DNA of 64,000 nt from an uncultured Oscillospiraceae bacterium. GTDB taxonomy: Bacteria > Bacillota > Clostridia > Oscillospirales > Oscillospiraceae. A program made the position numbers and the translations under genes. The stretch covers positions 1-64,000 of the forward strand of contig CAKUHB010000006.1 in assembly GCA_934655875.1 (NCBI GenBank), given 5' to 3'. Positions 26,923 to 34,948 of the stretch are shown in pieces; positions within the stretch are counted from its first letter, which is position 1, and every line of letters starts with the position of its first letter. The notes under the pieces were generated by a model. It made no database searches. It was not told where the DNA came from and was given only the letters and a program-made list of their open reading frames with translations.

Positions 26923-28200
26923 ATGAGGATTGCATATCAGGATCTGACCCCCGCACAGCTGCACGAGGAATACGCGGCTGTCAAGGCGCAGTTCGATGCG
27001 CTGAAGGCAAAAAATCTGAAGCTCAATATGGCCCGCGGCAAGCCCGGCAAGGAACAGCTGGATCTCGTCTCCGGCATCCTGACGGTTCTTTCCAAGCCTG
27101 AGGACTGCATCTGCGACGGCATCGACGCCCGCAACTACGGCGAGCTGTCCGGCCTTCCGTCCGCCAAGAAGCTCTGGGCGGAGATCCTCGGCTGCAAGCC
27201 GGAGGAATGCTTCATCGGCGGCAACGCGTCGCTGACGCTCATGTATGATCTGGTTTCCAAGGCCTATACCCATGGCCTGCTCCATTCGGAAAAGCCGTGG
27301 TGCAAGCTGGACACGGTCAAGTGGCTCTGCCCCGCGCCGGGCTATGACCGCCATTTCAAGGTCACGGAGTCCTTTGGCTTCGAGCTCATCACCATCCCCA
27401 TGACCCCGACCGGCCCGGATATGGACAAGGTCGAGCAGGCTGTCAAGGATCCGGCTGTCAAGGGTATGTGGTGCGTGCCGAAGTATTCGAACCCTGACGG
27501 CATTATCTACTCGGATGAGACCATCCGCCGCATTGCGGCTCTGAAGCCCGCAGCACCCGATTTTGCGCTGATGTGGGACAATGCCTACTGCATCCACGAG
27601 TTTGACGGCGAGTTCGTGCCGTTCGACGATATCCTGACGCTCTGCCGCGAAGCCGGCAACCCGGATATGGTCTATGAGTTTGCATCCACGTCCAAGGTCA
27701 CGCTGCCCGGCGCAGGCTTCTCCGTCATGGCGACGAGCGAGGACAATCAGGCGTATCTGCAAAAGCTCCTCAGCATCCAGACCATCTCCTATGACAAGGT
27801 CAACGCCCTGCGCCATGTGCGCTACCTCAAGGATAAGGCGCATACGCTGGAGCTCATGAAGAAGCACGCGGCGATCCTGAACCCGAAGTTCCAGTGCGTT
27901 CTGCGCCATCTGGATACGACCATCGCGCCGCTCGGCATCGCGTCGTGGCAGCGTCCGAAGGGCGGCTATTTTGTCTCGGTCAATACGGCCCCCGGCCTTG
28001 CCAGGCGCACGCTGGCGCTGTGCAAGGAAGCGGGCGTGGTCATGACCGGCGCGGGTGCGACCTTCCCGTATGGCCGCGATCCGCAGGACTCCAACATCCG
28101 TATCGCCCCGTCCCTGCCGCCCGTGGAGGAGCTGGAGCAGGCGATGGACGTCTTCTGCACCAGCCTGCGTCTGGCCGCGCTGGAACAGAAGATGCAGTAA
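26923..28200 (+). CDS. Aspartate aminotransferase, subgroup Ic type
   Basis: PLP enzyme of fold type I, in the branch first described from Corynebacterium AspT (Pfam Asp_aminotransf). The opening NLKLNMARGKPGKEQLDL and the NYGELSGLPSAKKLWAE segment are characteristic; the PLP lysine is Lys258 in ASTSKVTLPGAG, and WDNAYCIHEF holds the cofactor-contacting residues. 425 residues. GAAAGGAA precedes the ATG. Own promoter and terminator. Most likely converts aspartate/2-oxoglutarate to oxaloacetate/glutamate; other 2-oxoacid specificities cannot be excluded. Confidence 0.9.
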   Translation: MRIAYQDLTPAQLHEEYAAVKAQFDALKAKNLKLNMARGKPGKEQLDLVSGILTVLSKPEDCICDGIDARNYGELSGLPSAKKLWAEILGCKPEECFIGGNASLTLMYDLVSKAYTHGLLHSEKPWCKLDTVKWLCPAPGYDRHFKVTESFGFELITIPMTPTGPDMDKVEQAVKDPAVKGMWCVPKYSNPDGIIYSDETIRRIAALKPAAPDFALMWDNAYCIHEFDGEFVPFDDILTLCREAGNPDMVYEFASTSKVTLPGAGFSVMATSEDNQAYLQKLLSIQTISYDKVNALRHVRYLKDKAHTLELMKKHAAILNPKFQCVLRHLDTTIAPLGIASWQRPKGGYFVSVNTAPGLARRTLALCKEAGVVMTGAGATFPYGRDPQDSNIRIAPSLPPVEELEQAMDVFCTSLRLAALEQKMQ

Positions 28201-28213
28201 GCAAATATAAAAA

Positions 28214-28246
28214 ATCCCGGCGCGCCCTCAAATGGCGCGCCGGGAT
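28214..28246 (+). terminator. Bidirectional terminator
   Basis: Perfect 13-bp stem ATCCCGGCGCGCC with its complement and a 7-base loop, T-rich on both sides. Ends the converging aminotransferase and ABC exporter genes. Confidence 0.9.
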
Positions 28247-28259
28247 ATTTTTTGCGGGC

Positions 28260-30008
28260 TCAGGCCAGCAGATTCTGCGTGCGGCAGAGATCGGCGTAGA
28301 TGCCGCCCTTTTTCAGAAGCGCCTCGTTCGTGCCCTGCTCTGCGATGCAGCCGTCGGCGATGACGAGAATTTCACCGGCTGCCCGGATGGTGGACAGGCG
28401 GTGGGCGATGATGAGCGTGGTGCGGTTTTTGGCCAGCTCGTCGAATGCGTGCTGAATTTTCGCTTCCGTCAGCGTGTCCAGCGCGCTCGTCGCTTCGTCC
28501 AGAATGAGAATGGGCGGATTTTTGAGGAAAATGCGCGCGATGGAGATGCGCTGCTTCTGGCCGCCGGACAGAAGCGTGCCGCGCTCGCCGACGTAGGTGT
28601 CAAAGCCGTCGGGCATGGCCATGATGTCGTCATAAATTTCCGCGCGCTTCGCCGCGTCGATGATCTCGTCCATGGTGGCGTCCGGCTTGCCGTAGCGGAT
28701 GTTTTCTAAGATAGAGTCGGCAAACAGGAAGACGTCCTGCTGCACAATGCCGATCGCGCGGCGCAGGCTCGTCTGCGTGACGCTGCGGACATCGTGGCCG
28801 TCAATGCAGATGCTGCCGCCGGTCACGTCATAAAACCGCGGGATCAGCTGGCAGAGCGTGCTCTTGCCGCCGCCGGACGGGCCGACGATGGCGACGGTCT
28901 TGCCCGCCGGGACGGTCAGCGATACGTCGTGCAGGACCTCCGGATCATCCTCATAGGAGAAGCTGACGTCGCGGATGGTGATGTCGCCGCGCACGTGTGT
29001 GAGCGGCTGCGCGTCCGGCGCGTCCCGCAGCTGCGGCTCGGTGCGCATGATCTCCAGAAAGCGGGCGAAGCCCGCCGTGCCATTGGCGTACAGCTCGGTG
29101 AAGTTCGCGAGCTTCCGGATGGGATTGACGAAGGACGTGATATAGAGCGTGAACGTCAGAAGATCGACGGTGTCCATCCGGCCGGCCATGATGAGCGCAC
29201 CGCCCACGGCCACGACCGCGACGGACAGAGCGCTCATGAAAAACTCCATGACGCCCATGAAAATGCCCATTTCCTTGTGGAACATCTTCTTGGAGGTCTT
29301 GTAGATATCGTTGGAGTGGCGGAACTTGTCCTCCTCGACCCATTCGTTCGCAAAGGCCTTGGCCGTGCGCATGCCGGACAGGGCAGATTCGATGTCGGCG
29401 TTGATCGCGCCGGTCTTTTTCTTGACGCGGGACGACGCTTCGCGCATGGCTTTGCGGCGGGAGAAGACCACCGCGATAAACACCGGCAGCAGAAGCGCCA
29501 CCACGAGTGCCAGCCGCCATTCGATCGTCGCCATGACGATGAGCGCGCCGACGATCGTCACGGCGGAGATGAACAGATCCTCCGGGCCGTGGTGGGCAAG
29601 CTCGGTGATCTCAAACAGGTCGGTCGTCATCCGGCTCATGAGCTGGCCGGTGCGGTTGCGGTCAAAAAACTCAAAGCCGAGATCCTGAATATGGCGGAAC
29701 AGGGCGGCGCGGATATCGGCCTCCACGCGGATGCCGAACGTATGCCCCCAATAGGTGATGATGAAATACAGCACCGACCGCAGCGCATAGGCCGCGAGGA
29801 CGATCCCCATGAGCAAGAAGAACGTCCCGAACGCGTTCTGCGGCAGCAGCGTCCGCATGGCGTAGCGCGAGACGATCGGGTAGGCCAGATCGATCAGCGC
29901 GACGATGAGCGCGCAGGCCATATCCAGAAAGAACAGGCCGCGATGCGGCTTGAAGAAGGACAGAAAGATGGAAAAGCCGGACTTGCGCCGGTACTGTTCG
30001 GTCGTCAT
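28260..30008 (-). CDS. ABC-type exporter, fused membrane and ATPase domains
   Basis: Half-size ABC exporter of the MsbA/BmrA class, acting as a dimer to move lipids, drugs or peptides outward. Six hydrophobic segments lie in the first 320 residues with the NRTGQLMSRMTTDL and RGMRTAKAFANE-type coupling regions; the ATPase half has Walker A GPSGGGKST, signature LLSGGQKQR, Walker B ILILDEATSALD and the H-loop IAHRLST. Start chosen at ATG 30008 (582 residues), preceded by CGGAG; the longer frame crosses the promoter. A single gene, so a homodimer is expected. Substrate unknown. Confidence 0.93.
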   Translation of the reverse strand: MTTEQYRRKSGFSIFLSFFKPHRGLFFLDMACALIVALIDLAYPIVSRYAMRTLLPQNAFGTFFLLMGIVLAAYALRSVLYFIITYWGHTFGIRVEADIRAALFRHIQDLGFEFFDRNRTGQLMSRMTTDLFEITELAHHGPEDLFISAVTIVGALIVMATIEWRLALVVALLLPVFIAVVFSRRKAMREASSRVKKKTGAINADIESALSGMRTAKAFANEWVEEDKFRHSNDIYKTSKKMFHKEMGIFMGVMEFFMSALSVAVVAVGGALIMAGRMDTVDLLTFTLYITSFVNPIRKLANFTELYANGTAGFARFLEIMRTEPQLRDAPDAQPLTHVRGDITIRDVSFSYEDDPEVLHDVSLTVPAGKTVAIVGPSGGGKSTLCQLIPRFYDVTGGSICIDGHDVRSVTQTSLRRAIGIVQQDVFLFADSILENIRYGKPDATMDEIIDAAKRAEIYDDIMAMPDGFDTYVGERGTLLSGGQKQRISIARIFLKNPPILILDEATSALDTLTEAKIQHAFDELAKNRTTLIIAHRLSTIRAAGEILVIADGCIAEQGTNEALLKKGGIYADLCRTQNLLA

Positions 30009-30039
30009 GGCAGATGCTCCGTTTCTTTGTTCTGACGCT

Positions 30040-30101
30040 ATTATATCGGGCAGTTCGGAGAAAAGCAAGCCGTTGCACAGGCCGCCTTTTTCTGATAAAA
30101 T
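30040..30101. promoter_or_regulatory. Back-to-back promoters, ABC exporter and rluA-like gene
   Basis: Minus strand: TTGCTT (30063-30068), 17 bp, TATAAT (30040-30045). Plus strand: TTGCAC (30073-30078), 17 bp, TAAAAT (30096-30101). The two -35 boxes are only 4 bases apart, so RNA polymerase binding at one may exclude the other. Confidence 0.65.
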
Positions 30102-30125
30102 GGAGAAAAAGCGAGGGGATGCACC

Positions 30126-30752
30126 ATGATCGAGATTTTGAAGGAAACAAACCGGCTCGTCGTCTGCGTCAAGCCGGTCGGCGCGGCGTCGCAGGGCGAG
30201 GCTCCAGGGGCCATGCCGCAGCTGCTTGCCGCGCAGCTGGGCTGCGCGGTCTATCCGGTGCACCGGCTCGATCAGGCGGTCGGCGGCGTGATGGTCTATG
30301 CGAAGACGGCGCAGGAGGCTGCCCGTCTGACGCAGGAAATGGGGCAGGGCGGCATGCAGAAGACGTATCTGGCTGTGCTGACCCATTGCCCGGCGGCGCG
30401 CGCGGGCGTGCTGGAGGATCTTCTGTACCACGACCGCATGAAAAACAAGACCTATGTGGTAAAGCGGCCGCGCGGCGGCGTGAAGCAGGCACGGCTGCGC
30501 TATGAGATTTTATCGGAACGGGACGGCCTGAGTCTTGCACGCGTGCAGCTGGAGACCGGCCGCACGCACCAGATCCGCGTCCAGTTTGCCTCCCGCGGCT
30601 GCCCGCTGCTGGGCGACGGGAAATACGGCGGCAGCGACAACCGCTGCACCTGCGCGCTCTGGTCGTACCAGCTGACGCTCCGCCTGCCCGGCGGCTCCGA
30701 GACGTTCAGCGCCTGCCCGCCGGAGCGCTTCCCATGGACGGAGTTTAAATAG
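30126..30752 (+). CDS. RluA-family pseudouridine synthase (short)
   Basis: RNA pseudouridine synthase of the RluA/RsuA superfamily. The catalytic Asp49 lies in HRLDQAVGG, where most relatives read HRLD-x-x-TSG; KTYLAVL and LETGRTHQIRVQFAS are also present. At 208 residues it lacks the N-terminal S4 RNA-binding domain, as in TruC/RluA-type short enzymes. GAGGGG precedes the ATG. The target uridine (23S, 16S or tRNA) is not predictable here. Confidence 0.88.
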   Translation: MIEILKETNRLVVCVKPVGAASQGEAPGAMPQLLAAQLGCAVYPVHRLDQAVGGVMVYAKTAQEAARLTQEMGQGGMQKTYLAVLTHCPAARAGVLEDLLYHDRMKNKTYVVKRPRGGVKQARLRYEILSERDGLSLARVQLETGRTHQIRVQFASRGCPLLGDGKYGGSDNRCTCALWSYQLTLRLPGGSETFSACPPERFPWTEFK

Positions 30753-30763
30753 GAAAAGAAAAA

Positions 30764-30792
30764 CAGGCGCGCTGCCAGCGGCAGCGCGCCTG
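30764..30792 (+). terminator. Bidirectional hairpin between rluA-like and lipase genes
   Basis: Perfect 13-bp stem CAGGCGCGCTGCC with its complement and a 3-base loop; A-rich upstream gives a U-rich tail for the minus-strand gene. Confidence 0.8.
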
Positions 30793-30796
30793 CGTA

Positions 30797-31951
30797 TTAT
30801 TCCAGATCGTCCGCCAGCTTTTGCAGGGGCAGGTGGCGGAGCAGGAGCTGCGCGGGGTTCAGCTCCTCCGCAGCCGTCTTTGCGCCGGCCTTGACAAACA
30901 GGCGCAGCGTGCTGCCCAGCGCCTGCCGCGTTGGCCGGTCGAGCGTGCGGTATTTTTTGACCATGGCCGCCGCCGTCTTGAGTCCGCCCTCCTTGAGGTC
31001 GGTCAGCGTGCCGGCGCTGGTGCAGGTCAGAATGTCGAACAGCGCGTCGGTGAACGCCAGCCGCTGCTCCGGCTCGAGCGAAAGAATAAAGGTATGCAGC
31101 GTCTCGTCGATGAGCTTGCCGCCCTCGGTCAGCCCCGGCAGATGCTCAAATTTTTCGCCGCGCACCTGCCACGAAAAGCCGTCGTGCTGCATGAGCCCCA
31201 CCTGCGTGCTGCGCACGACCTGATAGCGCTCCTCATGCTCCAGAAGCATGCCGACCACGGACGACTCCGGCAGGATCGTCACGATCCGCTCCGCCACGCG
31301 CTTGTGCTGCTCGAGCGGCAGAAGCGACGTGCGGAAGCCCGGGCCGTCATTGTTATAAATGGCCAGCAGCTGGTTCTGCACCGCGTCCCCGCAGAAAACA
31401 GCGGCGAACACCGCCAGATTTCCGCCCTTTGAGTGGCCGCCGACCCGCAGCGGCTGGGCCGGCAGCGCGGCTGCGGCTGCCTGCAAATACTGCACCGCCA
31501 TGCGCTGCGCCGGAATGGTGGACAAAAAGGCCATGTTGAAGTCCTCTTTCCAGCCGACGATCGTATCGTCCGTCCCGCGGAAGGCCACATACGCCGTCGT
31601 GTCCGGCAGAAGGATCGTTACCGCGGAAAACTGCGTCTGTGTCTGCTCGTCGATCCGGCAGGCATAGGCGCACAGCTGCAAATTGGCAAAGCGGACGCAC
31701 TGCGCCATTCTCCGTCCGAGCACCGGGATCTGGTCGGGCACCAGCACGCCCATCGTCTCGTGCTCGCGCACGGCGTCATAGCGCTCCATGGCTTCCGACA
31801 GGCGGATCGGCTGCGCAAAATCCGGCGAGACGATCCCGCCGAAGTCCAGATAGCTCAGCTCTGCCAGCAGCAGATTGTCCACCTCGTTGAACCCGCGCTC
31901 CGCCAGCGTCAGATCGCCGCGCCAGTCCAGATAATCCAGAATATTCGCCAT
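30797..31951 (-). CDS. Mbeg1-like lipase/esterase (DUF2974)
   Basis: Alpha/beta-hydrolase-fold protein of the Mbeg1-like (DUF2974) family, widespread in Clostridia and uncharacterised. Ser174 lies in the nucleophile elbow GGHSKGGN; YVAFRGTDDTIVGWKEDFN corresponds to the lipase-3 oxyanion region. No signal peptide, so cytoplasmic. Start at ATG 31951 with GGAGG upstream (384 residues); the longer open frame on this strand is an antisense shadow of nifS. The C-terminal 140 residues have no recognisable domain. Confidence 0.87.
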   Translation of the reverse strand: MANILDYLDWRGDLTLAERGFNEVDNLLLAELSYLDFGGIVSPDFAQPIRLSEAMERYDAVREHETMGVLVPDQIPVLGRRMAQCVRFANLQLCAYACRIDEQTQTQFSAVTILLPDTTAYVAFRGTDDTIVGWKEDFNMAFLSTIPAQRMAVQYLQAAAAALPAQPLRVGGHSKGGNLAVFAAVFCGDAVQNQLLAIYNNDGPGFRTSLLPLEQHKRVAERIVTILPESSVVGMLLEHEERYQVVRSTQVGLMQHDGFSWQVRGEKFEHLPGLTEGGKLIDETLHTFILSLEPEQRLAFTDALFDILTCTSAGTLTDLKEGGLKTAAAMVKKYRTLDRPTRQALGSTLRLFVKAGAKTAAEELNPAQLLLRHLPLQKLADDLE

Positions 31952-31981
31952 TGCAGTACCTCCGGGGATTTCTTTGCTGCT

Positions 31982-32010
31982 ATCATACACAAAACCGGGG
32001 CAAAAAACAA
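31982..32010 (-). promoter_or_regulatory. Promoter of the Mbeg1-like gene
   Basis: Minus strand TTGTTT (32005-32010), 17-bp spacer, TATGAT (31982-31987). Confidence 0.55.
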
Positions 32011-32069
32011 CAAAGGAACCCCGTTTCCAATCCTTAAGTTTTTCTAAATATGTACAGCCTATAAACCTA

Positions 32070-32098
32070 TTGACTTTATGGGGAATATATGCTATGCT
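32070..32098 (+). promoter_or_regulatory. nifS-iscU promoter
   Basis: TTGACT (32070-32075), 17-bp spacer, TATGCT (32093-32098), about 75 bases before the nifS start. No iscR gene adjoins. Confidence 0.65.
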
Positions 32099-32170
32099 CA
32101 AACCAGAAAAAAGGCAGCACCGCACAATCCGGCGCAGCTGCCAAACACCCTGCAAAGGAGCTGATTTTTG

Positions 32171-33358
32171 ATGCACGTTTATGCTGACAACGCAGCAACC
32201 ACAAAAATGCACCAGACGGCCATCGACACGATGACCTATCATCTGAATCATACCTTCGGCAATCCGTCGAGCCTTTACACCATCGGCCAGCAGGCCAAGG
32301 AGGTCCTGGAGACCGCCCGCGCCGACATGGCCGCCTGCTTCGGCGCGCAGCCGCGCGAGATCTACTTTACCTCCGGCGGCAGCGAGGCCGACAATCAGGC
32401 CATCACCTCCGCGGCCTATCTTGGCGCGCGCAAGGGCAAAAAGCACATCATTTCCACCACGTTCGAGCATCACGCCGTCCTGCACACGCTCAAGCGGCTG
32501 GAAAAGCAGGGCTTTGAGGTGACGCTTCTGGATGTTCACGCAGACGGTCTCGTCACGGCCCAGCAGGTCGCGGACGCCATCCGCGAGGATACCTGCCTTG
32601 TGACCATCATGTTTGCCAACAACGAGATCGGCACCATCCAGCCCATCCGGGAAATCGGCGCGGTCTGCAAGGCGCGCGGCGTCCTGTTCCACACCGACGC
32701 CGTGCAGGCTGCCGGTCACGTGAAGATCGACGTCAATGAAATGAACATCGACATGCTGAGCCTGTCCGCACACAAGTTCCATGGCCCGAAGGGCGTCGGC
32801 ATGCTCTATGCCCGCCGCGGCATCATCCTCACGAACCTCATCGAAGGCGGCGCGCAGGAGCGCGGCAAGCGCGGCGGCACCGAGAACGTCCCCGGCATTG
32901 CGGCGATGGCCGCGGCCCTGAAGGAAGCCTGTGCCAATTTGGATGAAAATTCGAAGAAGGTCTCCGCCCTGCGGGACAAGCTCATTGACGGTATCGCAAA
33001 GATCCCGCACTGCGCGCTCAACGGCGCGAGAAGCCTGCGCCTGCCCGGCAATGTGAATTTCTGCTTCGAGGGCATCGAGGGAGAAAGCCTGCTGCTGCTG
33101 CTCGATGCGAAGGGCATCAGCGCATCGTCCGGCTCGGCCTGCACGTCCGGCTCGCTCGATCCCAGCCATGTGCTGCTGGCCATCGGCCGTCCGCACGAGG
33201 TCGCGCACGGCTCGCTGCGCCTGACCATCTGCGAGGACAACACTGAAGAAGAAATCGATTATATCCTTGCCGAGCTTCCGCCGATCGTTGAATATCTGCG
33301 GAACATGTCTCCGGTCTGGAAGGACCTTGTGAGCGGCAAGCGGCAGTTCACGCTGTAA
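32171..33358 (+). CDS. nifS: Cysteine desulfurase (NifS/IscS type)
   Basis: PLP enzyme that takes sulfur from cysteine for Fe-S cluster assembly. PLP lysine Lys202 in SAHKFHGPKG, and the persulfide cysteine Cys324 in SSGSACTSGSLDPSHV with the long group I loop. The ATG at 32171 lies 10 bases past AAAGGAG; a TTG one codon earlier is less likely. 395 residues. Immediately followed by its scaffold partner iscU. Confidence 0.95.
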   Translation: MHVYADNAATTKMHQTAIDTMTYHLNHTFGNPSSLYTIGQQAKEVLETARADMAACFGAQPREIYFTSGGSEADNQAITSAAYLGARKGKKHIISTTFEHHAVLHTLKRLEKQGFEVTLLDVHADGLVTAQQVADAIREDTCLVTIMFANNEIGTIQPIREIGAVCKARGVLFHTDAVQAAGHVKIDVNEMNIDMLSLSAHKFHGPKGVGMLYARRGIILTNLIEGGAQERGKRGGTENVPGIAAMAAALKEACANLDENSKKVSALRDKLIDGIAKIPHCALNGARSLRLPGNVNFCFEGIEGESLLLLLDAKGISASSGSACTSGSLDPSHVLLAIGRPHEVAHGSLRLTICEDNTEEEIDYILAELPPIVEYLRNMSPVWKDLVSGKRQFTL

Positions 33359-33374
33359 GAGGAGGGGTTTTACT

Positions 33375-33812
33375 ATGGCACTGTATACGGAAACCGTCAT
33401 GGATCATTTCATGCACCCGCGCAACGTCGGTGAGATCGCGGACGCGGACGGCGTCGGCGAGGTCGGCAACGCCAAGTGCGGCGATATCATGAAGATGTAC
33501 CTGAAAATCAAGGATAATAAGATCGAAGACGTCAAGTTCGAGACCTTCGGCTGCGGCAGCGCGATCGCGTCCAGCTCCATCGCGACCGAGATGATCAAGG
33601 GACGCACGCTGGAAGATGCGCTGGCACTGACCAATCAGGAGGTCGTCGATGCCCTCGGCGGTCTGCCTGCGCACAAGCTCCACTGCTCCGTGCTGGCAGA
33701 GGAAGCCGTCAAGTCTGCAATTCAGGATTATTACGACAAGAACCACATCGAGTACGACCACAGCAAATTCCCCAAAAAGGAAGACTGCGAGTCCTGCTGC
33801 CGGATGGTATAA
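33375..33812 (+). CDS. iscU: Fe-S cluster scaffold IscU/NifU N-domain
   Basis: Scaffold on which Fe-S clusters are built with sulfur from NifS. The three ligand cysteines are Cys35 (AKCGD), Cys60 (FGCGSA) and Cys104 (LHCSVL), with Asp37. The HscA-recognition LPPVK motif is not seen; the corresponding site reads LPAHK. The 145-residue protein carries an extension ending CESCCRMV with three more cysteines (138, 141, 142). AGGAGGGG precedes the ATG; 16 bases after nifS. Confidence 0.94.
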   Translation: MALYTETVMDHFMHPRNVGEIADADGVGEVGNAKCGDIMKMYLKIKDNKIEDVKFETFGCGSAIASSSIATEMIKGRTLEDALALTNQEVVDALGGLPAHKLHCSVLAEEAVKSAIQDYYDKNHIEYDHSKFPKKEDCESCCRMV

Positions 33813-33817
33813 AAGTC

Positions 33818-33857
33818 AACCGGCGCGGTCAGAATGATCTGACCGCGCCGGTTTTTT
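33818..33857 (+). terminator. Terminator of nifS-iscU, facing the MocR-like gene
   Basis: Long stem AACCGGCGCGGTCAG with its complement, loop of 6, then a T run. The stop codon of the converging MocR-like gene begins inside this T run, so that gene ends flush against the terminator. Confidence 0.9.
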
Positions 33858-34944
33858 ACTTATTCTTATTCTGCCGCCGCAGGCGGTTCAGGTGGCGCTC
33901 GAAGTAGCCCTGCGAGATGAAGCGCGCAAGGACATACTGGTCGAACAGCGGGACGGAGCAGGAGTAGAACCCCAGCTTCTCCCGGTACTGCGCCATCAGG
34001 CTCTCCGGCAGCACCATGTAGCCCATACGCATGGACGGCGCCAGCGAATGCGAGAACGTGTTCACATAGATCACGCACCCGCGCCGGTCCATGGAATAGA
34101 GCGTTTGCAGCGGCTTTTTGTTTTCGGAAAACTCCGAGTCGAAATCATCCTCCACCAGCACCGCGCCGCGCGCCGCCGCCCACGCGAGATATTCGCTGCG
34201 CTTGGCCGCCGAGGTCGTGATGCCGGTCGGGAAGCTGTGGAACGGCGTAATGTGCAGCACGGACGCCTGCGCCCGCGATAGCGCGTCCGCGTCAATGCCG
34301 TCGTCCGACATCGGCAGCAGCTCGCACACCGCGCCGTTCGCCGCGTAGACCTGCCGGACCTTCTCATAGCCCGGATCCTCCAGCCCGTAGACGCGTTCGC
34401 GCCCGAGCAGCTGCACGATCAGCCCGTAGAGATACTCCGCGCCGGAGCCGATGACGATGCAGTCCGGCTGGGCGAGCATGCCGCGGTAGCGCAGCAGATA
34501 ATCCGCGATCGCGTTGCGAAGCTCCGCGCAGCCGTAGTGCGGCGGCTTTTCCAGCAGCTTCGTGCCGCAGTCGGCGATGACCTCGCGCATGAGCTTTGTG
34601 AGGGCGGAATAGCGGAAGCCATAGCCGCTCTGCGCCTGCGGCGCAGCCGGATCCGCGGGCAGAAGATGGAGCCTTGTCTGCTGGCGCGTCTGCCGCGGCA
34701 GGCTGGAGATGGCACTGACATAATAGCCGCTGCGCGGCTTTGCCGTGAGATACCCCTCGTCCACCAGCTGCTCATACGCACCGGAGACCGTCACGACGCT
34801 GACATGCAGATGCTCGGCCAGTGCGCGCCGGGACGGCAGCTTCTGCCCCGGGCGCAGCTCGCCGCGAAGGATATCCTCGCGGATGGCGGTATAGAGCTGG
34901 TAATATTTCGGCTGCCCTTCGTCCTGCAATGCGTAGGTCAGCAT
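33856..34944 (-). CDS. Shortened MocR-type regulator without PLP lysine
   Basis: GntR-type winged helix (about 8-76: YQLYTAIREDILRGEL, KLPSRRALAEHL, AYEQLVDEGYL) fused to an aminotransferase-like domain, the MocR/PdxR/GabR architecture. Two anomalies: the lysine that binds pyridoxal phosphate is replaced by His299 (FSHSLAPSMRMGYM, where relatives have FSK), and the protein stops at residue 362 after ERHLNRLRRQNKNK, about 100 residues short of usual MocR length, losing the small C-terminal domain. Start chosen at ATG 34944, 4 bases upstream of which DUF2804 ends, so it is the last gene of that operon. Probably a DNA-binding regulator with altered or lost cofactor response. Confidence 0.8.
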   Translation of the reverse strand: MLTYALQDEGQPKYYQLYTAIREDILRGELRPGQKLPSRRALAEHLHVSVVTVSGAYEQLVDEGYLTAKPRSGYYVSAISSLPRQTRQQTRLHLLPADPAAPQAQSGYGFRYSALTKLMREVIADCGTKLLEKPPHYGCAELRNAIADYLLRYRGMLAQPDCIVIGSGAEYLYGLIVQLLGRERVYGLEDPGYEKVRQVYAANGAVCELLPMSDDGIDADALSRAQASVLHITPFHSFPTGITTSAAKRSEYLAWAAARGAVLVEDDFDSEFSENKKPLQTLYSMDRRGCVIYVNTFSHSLAPSMRMGYMVLPESLMAQYREKLGFYSCSVPLFDQYVLARFISQGYFERHLNRLRRQNKNK

Positions 34945-34948
34945 CGCG

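Noticed and set aside
30797..33400. 867-codon minus-strand frame joining the lipase gene to the region opposite nifS
   Set aside because: Only the last 384 codons encode the lipase; the AGGTACTGCA-ATG start at 31951 has a good ribosome site, and the upstream part is antisense to nifS.
33856..34944. Frameshift as the cause of the short MocR-like protein
   Set aside because: The frame ends directly at the iscU terminator, leaving no downstream sequence that could encode the missing domain in another frame; the truncation seems to be a real deletion.
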